Positions 23,064-29,413 of a stretch of DNA of 29,413 bases are shown here, piece by piece. This DNA comes from a virus. Positions within the stretch are counted from its first letter, which is position 1; the number at the start of each line of letters is the position of its first letter. A program made the translations under genes and the position numbers. Location of the stretch: IMG/VR virus record IMGVR_UViG_3300047157_000143, positions 1 to 29,413 of that record, one strand, 5' to 3'. The notes below the pieces were generated by a model, which was not told the origin of the DNA, made no database searches, and was given only the letters and a program-made list of their open reading frames with translations.

Positions 23064-24849
23064 ATGACAAAAATCTCCAGCTGTCAATCAATTAAGTTTG
23101 GTGAAAACACAGACGTGTTGAAAGTCTACGCAGGGCAAGACCTTGTGTGGGACAGCGGCGTTGTGCCTCCAGTAACCGAGTTCCCTCCGAGTGCCATCTA
23201 TGCTTGGGACTTTGACATTGTCGATCAAAATCCTCCATCGGATGTTGAAGGCTTGGATTTGGTAAAACTGCCGAAGGTTGGTGACCAGGCAGTTACAGCT
23301 TCCGGTTCTTGCAACGCTTGACAATCCGTTTTCCGGCATACGTTCAGGCACCTTGCTGTATGGGTCAACTTATGACGACGGCAACACTTTGTGCCACAGG
23401 TCGGACTGAATTCGACAGAGTGGCAAGATGTTAAAGCACTCAGTGGATCTTTTCGGATTGATCCACAAGATTTCCCAAATCCCGGCTGGGCGTAGTGGAG
23501 ACTTTCTGTATCTAGCGTGTATTTCGTTTGAATTCCGGTGCGGTGGCTAATACGTTTAGGGGTGACATCCTGCTTGGGATTTCAATTAGCGTTTCACCAG
23601 GTGCTCCGGTTCGTGGTGATTGGGACTTAATCCCAACGGTCTGGCGAGCTGGTCAGCTGCGGGTGCCCCAAGCACACGCGTGGATCAAGTCTACTGTGCC
23701 CTACAACACAGTGCGTGTAACCGAAGGGGACAATGGTTTACGTGGCATGCTAAATATGAAAAAGACAACCTGAGCTTTACCATCACAAACCAATCAGCCG
23801 ACACGGCACGGGTCCAAAACATATCCACATACTGGGGTCAGTTACTCGACATAGGATGGAGTACAGTGGTACTAATGCCACTAGCTTACGGCGAGTACTT
23901 TCAACAGCGGGAATTGCTCATGGGACAACCTGGCGTTACATGACATCAGCTTTGGATCAAATGACCCACAGCCTTTGACTTGTGAACGGTACTGCAAAAT
24001 ACTTTCTTGCCACAGTCCGGTGGTGACGATGACCTTGTTTATGTGTCTGGGACTTTCAACCAGTCAGGTGCCGATGCGTTTCAAGTCTTGCTCGGAAGTA
24101 ATAGTGTCTGGTGAGATATGCTCACGTATGGGCTGCAATGCTCAACGGTAGCTGCCAGTTAGGTCGATCCGATTCTTGGGGACCAGTATCAATAGCTGTC
24201 GCCTAAATGAACCAGACTCTTATGGACTCCTGATGACGGAGGCATCGCCGGCAGATCATCGCGGACTGAGTTATTGGTTCACCTATAACGGCGACACCAA
24301 CATGATATGGCCCGGTGTTGTGCTGGGTGCTTGGATTAGGGGGCAACCGATTTCCTACTGAGTTATCGAGACGGTCTACGATCCAGCCTGACTGCGACCG
24401 TAGCCTACTAGGCACTAGGATCGTCGCTAGTATCTACGACTTGTTTGACACCGTCTACGCCGGAGGTGCCTGATAGAGCAGTTACTCAGTCCCGGCACTA
24501 GCTGATCGAACAGTCCGAGTTCAACGGCCCTTCACTGATCGGTTCTACGTCCAAATCTGCAATCGCCAAAACTGGGGCACTGGAAGCTCGGGACGACGAT
24601 GGATTGGTACGTGGTATTTTGGTCAATGGCTTACGGTACAACTACGGTCAGGTGCAATATGTTAGAGAGCCACAAAGGAACTGAGTCCTTCCGATCTACT
24701 GGCTGTGGACTGGGGCAACAGCAGTAACTTTGTGTCGCTCAACAAGACTCCTCAGGGCTACGAGGCTAATTCCGCAGGGCCGGAACATAACAATAGACAA
24801 GGTTGCGTTCTGGGTGAACCCAGACGTTATGGGATTCGACGCTTTATAA
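23064..24849 (+). pseudogene. tail/receptor-binding gene broken by many frame changes
   Basis: ATG 23064 (GGGGTAGG upstream, three bases after the fibre stop) starts an intact N-terminal part: SIKFGENTDVLKVYAGQDLV, then AIYAWDFDIVDQNPPSD. That frame stops at 23319. Coding then continues in alternating frames to TAA 24847: LDNPFSGIRSGTLLYGSTYD, then QVGLNSTEWQDVKALSG, SGDFLYLACIS, AVANTFRGDILLGISISVS, WHAKYEKDNLSFTITNQ, TFNSGNCSWDNLALHDISFG, DDDLVYVSGTFNQSGADAF, YAHVWAAMLNGS, EPDSYGLLMTEASPADHRG and lastly VAFWVNPDVMGFDAL. Joined, they would make one beta-rich, lectin-like tail protein of about 590 aa. At least eleven switches occur, several at G or T runs (23388, 23488, 23527, 23726). Neighbouring genes are intact. 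Confidence 0.7.
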
Positions 24850-24862
24850 AAAGGAAGAAGCA

Positions 24863-25117
24863 ATGGCTAAAGCATTTGGTAACCCGATCACAGTGCAGGA
24901 GCACCGGGAAGTACTATCAGCAACGGTTGATGTTGAAAGTGGCATGACCGATTTCATCGTCAAGAGGACGCTGGTGTCCGACAGTGGTGAGGTTGTGTCT
25001 GTTTCTAAGATTAGAGATACAGCACCCACCCAAGAGCGGCTGAAAGAGCTGGAAGCTGCGGTTGAAGCGGCAGCTGCAAAGAAGATTCAGGAAGTAGACC
25101 TCGACGGAGTTGAGTAA
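24863..25117 (+). CDS. small hypothetical protein (84 aa)
   Basis: AAGGAAGAAG precedes ATG 24863, 13 bases after the end of the broken tail gene. The first half is beta-like (ITVQEHREVLSATVDVESG, DFIVKRTLVSDSGEVVSVSK). The second half is an Ala/Glu-rich helix (QERLKELEAAVEAAAAKKIQ). There is no known motif. Its stop overlaps the ATG of the adaptor-like gene (TAATG). Small alpha/beta proteins here can be tail-assembly or connector parts, but nothing proves it. Confidence 0.7.
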   Translation: MAKAFGNPITVQEHREVLSATVDVESGMTDFIVKRTLVSDSGEVVSVSKIRDTAPTQERLKELEAAVEAAAAKKIQEVDLDGVE

Positions 25118-26145
25118 TGCATACTGCACACGACGTTATATACTACCTCATGACATCTGTCGGTGGTGGTAGCCAAGATCAAGAGCAGAGGATTTTGAGA
25201 TCCGCTGTTCATCATGCATGGCGTGATGTCGTGTTCAGTAGAGACTGGCTCTGGCATACGTCACAGGGTGAGATAGAAGTGATTGCAGTTGCAACACTCG
25301 ACATCCCATCATCTGAGATTCATACAGTTACAGCTTACCCACTTCCGGTGGACTGCAAGAACATTGACAGGTTGTACACAGACGACCCGTCTATGGTCTT
25401 TGAGTATGTTTCACCAAAGGACTGGGCTAGGCTCAATCACCGTAAGTATCCATACCAGCAGCGTTCGTACTACTCTGTCATACCTAGTGCACGTGGCACA
25501 CGTGAGGAGTGGGTGTTAGCCATTGCTCCTAACGTACCTGTTGGCACAAAGCTGAACTACACCTACCGGCGAGATCCACAGCCGCTGGTCCTACTGGGGA
25601 CTGAGCCTACATCTCGTCAGGGTGTTGTAAAAGCAGCAGATGATGCAGAGTTAAACTACGAGTTCAAGGTGACAGGGGAAGGTACTAACTTCCCGCAGCG
25701 TTGCGACAAAATGCGATCTGTTATTCGGTTTAGCGAGAATAAGCAGTCCTGCCCTGAGCCACTCAGCGGATTGAATCCGTATATCTACGAAGACTTTATT
25801 GTTAAACGCGAGAACCGATCGACGTTGTTGTTGGAGCATATAATTCCTAACAACATGAATGAACTAGCTTTGTTCCAAGATCCTTCGTCGTTAAAATATG
25901 TAATATCAGACTACTTGGACTGTAGCAATGGAATGTTCACAGCCATTCTCTCATACGCTGAGATGTGGTACGCCAGGTTGTCTAGCAAGCCAATGGACGG
26001 TGCAATGGCACTAGCCCAACGGGACATCCAGCTTGCAATGGAAGCTGATGCAGTGGCACCGATTAGTGGTCGTCGCTGGGACTGGAATGGATTCAGTGAC
26101 GTGACGCTATTTGATCGTCTGTACACCGGACCATCTAGCGAATAG
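25117..26145 (+). CDS. probable head-tail adaptor / tail tube protein A-like (342 aa)
   Basis: The N-terminal helices (AHDVIYYLMTSVGGGSQDQE, RILRSAVHHAWRDVVFSRDW) resemble connector proteins of the P22 gp4 and T7 gp11 type, where a helical bundle docks on the portal. A beta region follows (VATLDIPSSEIHTVTAYPLP), then a middle part with KLNYTYRRDPQPL. The C-terminal helical part (GMFTAILSYAEMWYARLSS, AMALAQRDIQLAMEADA) is also found in tail tubular A proteins. The following gene looks like tail tubular protein B, which supports this pairing. At 342 aa it is larger than T7 gp11 (196 aa) and P22 gp4 (166 aa), so extra domains are present. The call rests on pattern and neighbours. Confidence 0.6.
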   Translation: MHTAHDVIYYLMTSVGGGSQDQEQRILRSAVHHAWRDVVFSRDWLWHTSQGEIEVIAVATLDIPSSEIHTVTAYPLPVDCKNIDRLYTDDPSMVFEYVSPKDWARLNHRKYPYQQRSYYSVIPSARGTREEWVLAIAPNVPVGTKLNYTYRRDPQPLVLLGTEPTSRQGVVKAADDAELNYEFKVTGEGTNFPQRCDKMRSVIRFSENKQSCPEPLSGLNPYIYEDFIVKRENRSTLLLEHIIPNNMNELALFQDPSSLKYVISDYLDCSNGMFTAILSYAEMWYARLSSKPMDGAMALAQRDIQLAMEADAVAPISGRRWDWNGFSDVTLFDRLYTGPSSE

Positions 26146-26153
26146 GAGGAACC

Positions 26154-26531
26154 ATGCAAAGGATATCTCAATACACCGGACAGGTTATAAATGCATCACC
26201 GTATGCAATACCTCCGGGTGCACTGCAAGAGTGTGTCAACTTTGAGACGCGAACACCGGGACAGCTGGAGGCTCGTCGTGGTCTGCGTAAGCTGCCTTCT
26301 GAAGAAGGTATTGCAGAGGAATGTATTATCACGGGCATGCATCCGCTACCGGGAGCAATTGGTGTATCCGATAAGGCTTTGATCTTTGACTCCTGCGGCA
26401 ACGTGACTATCTGGCCTGACGAATGGCCGAACATTCCAAAGCACAATCTCTTGTATGGGCAGGAAATGGACACAGCTAATGAGAAGGTCGGGTTCTTGAT
26501 CACCGAAACGGAGACTCCCATTGGCATCTGA
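26154..26531 (+). CDS. N-terminal part of tail nozzle / tail tubular protein B-like (125 aa)
   Basis: GGAGGA precedes ATG 26154. The start YTGQVINASPYAIPPGALQE, with CVNFETRTPGQLEARRGLRK, is the classic opening of tail tubular B/nozzle and related tail proteins (PPGAL, a conserved N, then G-LE-R-GL). The family is normally 700-900 aa or more, so this 125-aa ORF is only the first domain. It stops at TGA 26529 in frame 0, while the protein continues in the +1 frame from about 26520. The codon CCC followed by A, just before the overlap (26517-26520), is a sequence known to favour +1 slippage. Alternatively the gene is genuinely split in two. Confidence 0.7.
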   Translation: MQRISQYTGQVINASPYAIPPGALQECVNFETRTPGQLEARRGLRKLPSEEGIAEECIITGMHPLPGAIGVSDKALIFDSCGNVTIWPDEWPNIPKHNLLYGQEMDTANEKVGFLITETETPIGI

Positions 26532-29413
26532 AGATAAACAGCACAACCCAGCGTATCCGGTCAGTACCGTACTGGGGAATCACGACTTTGCCTACATCTA
26601 TCAAGGCTATCAAGCGCAACCACAGCGAGTGGACTTGCTTGATGGTACTGTTGTGGATGCTGGCATTGAGCCACCACCAAAGCCAACGGTGGCAGTGGCG
26701 AACAACCAGGATGTGAGTGCAGAGCTTGACAGACGACACGCTGAGAAGCTTGATCAACGTGGCATAGGTGATGACACTTGGGTAAACCCTATACCAAAAA
26801 ACACCGACCGGTTCATGCAGTACTTCGTGACTCGCATGGATGTCATTGTTGGGGGCAAACAGTATTCGTATTCCCCAAACCTAACTATTGAAGCCGAAAG
26901 CAATACGGATTTATATCCGGAATGGCGTACTGACAGAGGACCACATGCTTGTGAGGCACAGGCCAATGCCTTTGTCACAAAAGGGCAAGTGGCTGGAGTC
27001 AAGATCTTAGATGGTGGTCGTGGTTACAAGCAACCACCAACGATCTTTGTTGAACGCAACGAGGGTCATGATTCGCAGTTTAGAGCCATACTCGACAATG
27101 GTTTCATTAGTGATCCCACTCAAGATGCTGGACAGATCGTAACGTACTCGCTTGTTAAACGAAACAAGGAGGTGCCTAATCTTGGGTATGTATTGCCTGA
27201 TGGTACTCCTGACTTTACTAGCACGTCATCCGGTCGGAATACGGCCATTACTGCGGGTGATGCAACCTCAGGCGTAAAAGACGTTGCTGGTAACGAGTGG
27301 ACGTTTGTATCTAAATCGGGGAGCCTGCTGACGTACCAGGTCAAGGTTGTGCAGTGGTGGGGCAAGGCCAGTATAAAGGGGACACCTGATGGTGCAGGCA
27401 TACCTAATGCTCCAGACGCTAATCCTCCGACTGAGCCAGCTGTTCTCCAGCTCACATTTAACAGCGTGTCAAAGGGTGACGGACAGAGCGAAACTAAGTT
27501 CTATCCATACCAGCTGACCAGTGGTGGCGTTAAGCTAGTGTCTTCTGGGAAAGGTTCTAGCACGACAACCGCTAACACCTTACTACTTGAAAGTCTGCTG
27601 CTTGGCACAAGCGGTGTGCCTGATGGCACGACTGCAAACGCTAATGGCACACAACCACTGATCCTTGAGTTTTATACAGGAAGTAATCCTGATGCTCCTG
27701 CTAATAAGTTTCTTGGTGGTACTTTCTACAGCATTAAAGAGATTGTTGTAGAGGAAGAAGGTGCGGACTATGTAGGTCGTCCGATACTAGACATTGACGA
27801 CACATATGGTACTGGTGGTGTAGCACAGGGAACAACAAAAACTGGAACTGCTACGAGATCTGGCACCGTTACAAAAGGCTTTGTTGAAAGCGTGGAGGTT
27901 GTTAAAGGTGGGTCGTACACGCAAGAGCCTGAAGTCAAAATTATATCCGGTGGAGCCAGTGTCACTGCTATTACTCGTGCTCATATTCGTGGCAAGTATC
28001 AGTGCTATACCAGGTTTGTTGACACTACTGAGCCAACTCGTGGTGGACCGATACCTAGTAACTTATCAGAGCTTTGTGAAATAAACACAACTGAGACAGA
28101 GGGTAACGGTACCAATGAGGAGACGCAGGCAGGAGCTGGAGCTATCAAGTGGACGTTGCCAGCCACCACTGAACGAACAGATGGTCGGCAGCTTCAAATA
28201 GAGCTATGGAGATCAACCGCTAACCAGTCCACCACGTTATACAGAGTGGCAAAGTTAGACTGGACGCTATCTACCGGCACCTATGTCGATGATCTAACAG
28301 ATGATGAGCTAATGAGTGCTGACAGGCCGGACATGCTTGCCATGCCGATCCTGCTAGCCAACGGTGAGCTGAATGCCAACCGGTTTGGCATCCCACCGAA
28401 TCGTTTCCGATGTGCCACTATGTTCCAAGACAGGGTGTTTGTTGCTGGAGACACGGGATCTGGAGAAGATCCTGTTGATTACATTGACAAGAACACAATC
28501 TATTACTCAGAGGTAGACGAACCAGAGTCTATGCCTGAGACAAACGATCTGATCTTGCAGACGAACATCAAGAGTCAGGATCATATCACTGCATTGATTC
28601 CGCATGGTGATCACATGGCAGTGATGCAGTCACACGTTTATCACAGTTTGTCCTTTGTCAAACAGCCTTTGATCGATGCCAATATTGCCATTACGGCTTA
28701 TCGTGGTTGTGTGAATCAACGCACGTGGGATGAGTACGCTGGTGTCTTGTATGTCATGGATACTGATGGCGTATACATGGTAGAGTCGTCTGGCGAAGTC
28801 ACGCCTATTAGTTCTCCCATTACACAGATATTTGAGAACAAGATCGATTGGACGAAATCGACGTGGTACACAGTACAAGCTGACCATAACAACCAAGCTC
28901 TTCGTGTGAGCGTGAGGTTCTACGAGGATGGTGAAGGGGAGTGGCCGACACGCCAGCTCTGCTACAGCTTCTTGACACAATCATGGTGGGAAGCTCGTTA
29001 CCCTCTGCCACTGGTAGGCTGTGCTAACGTACGTGATCCTAATGGTGATATCTTTAGCCTGTATGGTTCACGAGCCAATACAATCTTTAGGCTGGATGAT
29101 ATATCATCAGAGCGTGACTACTGTTTCAATGCAGTGACCTCTGTTGAGATCGTTGATCCAGGTAATGGTTACGAGAAACCTCCAAAGGTTACGGTACCCG
29201 GAGGTGCAGGGTGCATAATTGACACATGTTTGGACCTTGAGGGTAGGGTATCAGGTGCATATATTCGTGCATTTGGCTACGACTATCCTGAAGTCGAGAC
29301 TGATTGCATCGTTGAAGCTCCGACAAACTCTGACAGTCCCTCTTCGGACACGGCACAAATTAGAGTGTCTACACAATCGCGGGTTTATCTTGACATACCA
29401 TGTTCAATGAAGA
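26521..29413 (+). CDS. main part of tail nozzle / tail tubular protein B-like, partial at right edge
   Basis: The +1 frame is open from TTG 26521 (GGAG seven bases upstream) to the end of the window, at least 964 codons. It overlaps the preceding ORF by 11 bases. Early sequence (YPVSTVLGNHDFAYIYQGYQ) suits the tail tubular B continuation. Four units of the type [VI]x[VI]xxGGxGYxxxPxVx[VI] lie near 26998, 27742, 27892 and 29143. A later region (DRVFVAGDTGSGEDP, NTIYYSEVDEPESM, HMAVMQSHVYHSLSFVKQP, VLYVMDTDGVYMVESSGE) has the repeated strands of a nozzle beta-propeller. With the 125-aa ORF the protein exceeds 1080 aa, longer than T7 gp12, the extra length being partly the inserted repeats. It would close the tail tube and contact the fibres. 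Confidence 0.78.
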   Translation, partial: MASEDKQHNPAYPVSTVLGNHDFAYIYQGYQAQPQRVDLLDGTVVDAGIEPPPKPTVAVANNQDVSAELDRRHAEKLDQRGIGDDTWVNPIPKNTDRFMQYFVTRMDVIVGGKQYSYSPNLTIEAESNTDLYPEWRTDRGPHACEAQANAFVTKGQVAGVKILDGGRGYKQPPTIFVERNEGHDSQFRAILDNGFISDPTQDAGQIVTYSLVKRNKEVPNLGYVLPDGTPDFTSTSSGRNTAITAGDATSGVKDVAGNEWTFVSKSGSLLTYQVKVVQWWGKASIKGTPDGAGIPNAPDANPPTEPAVLQLTFNSVSKGDGQSETKFYPYQLTSGGVKLVSSGKGSSTTTANTLLLESLLLGTSGVPDGTTANANGTQPLILEFYTGSNPDAPANKFLGGTFYSIKEIVVEEEGADYVGRPILDIDDTYGTGGVAQGTTKTGTATRSGTVTKGFVESVEVVKGGSYTQEPEVKIISGGASVTAITRAHIRGKYQCYTRFVDTTEPTRGGPIPSNLSELCEINTTETEGNGTNEETQAGAGAIKWTLPATTERTDGRQLQIELWRSTANQSTTLYRVAKLDWTLSTGTYVDDLTDDELMSADRPDMLAMPILLANGELNANRFGIPPNRFRCATMFQDRVFVAGDTGSGEDPVDYIDKNTIYYSEVDEPESMPETNDLILQTNIKSQDHITALIPHGDHMAVMQSHVYHSLSFVKQPLIDANIAITAYRGCVNQRTWDEYAGVLYVMDTDGVYMVESSGEVTPISSPITQIFENKIDWTKSTWYTVQADHNNQALRVSVRFYEDGEGEWPTRQLCYSFLTQSWWEARYPLPLVGCANVRDPNGDIFSLYGSRANTIFRLDDISSERDYCFNAVTSVEIVDPGNGYEKPPKVTVPGGAGCIIDTCLDLEGRVSGAYIRAFGYDYPEVETDCIVEAPTNSDSPSSDTAQIRVSTQSRVYLDIPCSMK

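Noticed and set aside
23528-24947. Separate small genes in the 23528-24947 stretch
   Set aside because: The open pieces lack ribosome sites, follow one another frame to frame, and read as consecutive parts of one tail protein.

Overview
The window is part of a double-stranded DNA tailed phage (Caudoviricetes), most likely a podovirus. It carries an SSB, a scaffold, an HK97-type major capsid protein, a large terminase, a P22-sized portal (713 aa), long modular tail fibres, a probable head-tail adaptor and a tail-tube/nozzle-like protein that runs off the right edge. No tail sheath, tape measure or baseplate genes are seen. The host cannot be read from the sequence. The CAP-domain protein with a signal peptide and the fibre style resemble proteins from aquatic and planctomycete-type bacteria and their phages, but that is only an impression. 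I found no tRNA, rRNA, CRISPR array or insertion sequence.

Layout. Positions 176-835 (minus strand) hold two tandem, diverged copies of one small gene plus a tiny acidic ORF. In both copies the conserved second half lies in the -1 frame. Positions 967-1925 (plus strand) hold an SSB and two small genes. Positions 1891-4587 (minus strand) hold five genes: a 509-aa protein, a one-TM coiled-coil protein, a 174-aa protein and two small ones. From 4652 to the right edge everything is on the plus strand: a CAP-domain protein, an HExxH metallopeptidase, scaffold, capsid, two paralogous decoration-like proteins, a lipoprotein and a terminator at about 9222-9260. Then come three small virion-type proteins, a probable small terminase with a zinc ribbon, the large terminase, a small protein, portal, endonuclease VII, a small basic protein, fibres of 748 and 1376 aa, a heavily frame-broken third tail gene, a small protein, an adaptor-like protein and a two-frame tail protein.

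Regulation. An exact 11-mer, ACCATAAATCA, occurs three times. Each copy lies within a few bases of a Shine-Dalgarno, in the sense direction of a gene that opens a block (835 minus, 4587 minus, 16685 plus). At 4609-4631 two head-to-head copies of its core sit between the divergent minus and plus operons. This is the best candidate for a phage-specific promoter. Within the plus block genes overlap by ATGA or TAATG junctions or are spaced by a few bases, as expected for one late operon.

Oddities. (1) Two small paralogous genes apparently read through a -1 frame change. (2) About 1.5 kb at 23300-24849 encodes one tail protein interrupted by at least eleven frame switches while neighbouring genes are intact: decay, hypervariable-region misassembly or sequencing error. 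(3) The tail protein starting at 26154 continues in the +1 frame from 26521. No stretch over 300 bases lacks gene content except by the degenerate reading at 23321-24849. The first 175 bases hold only a possible gene tail and a G-quadruplex-like motif.
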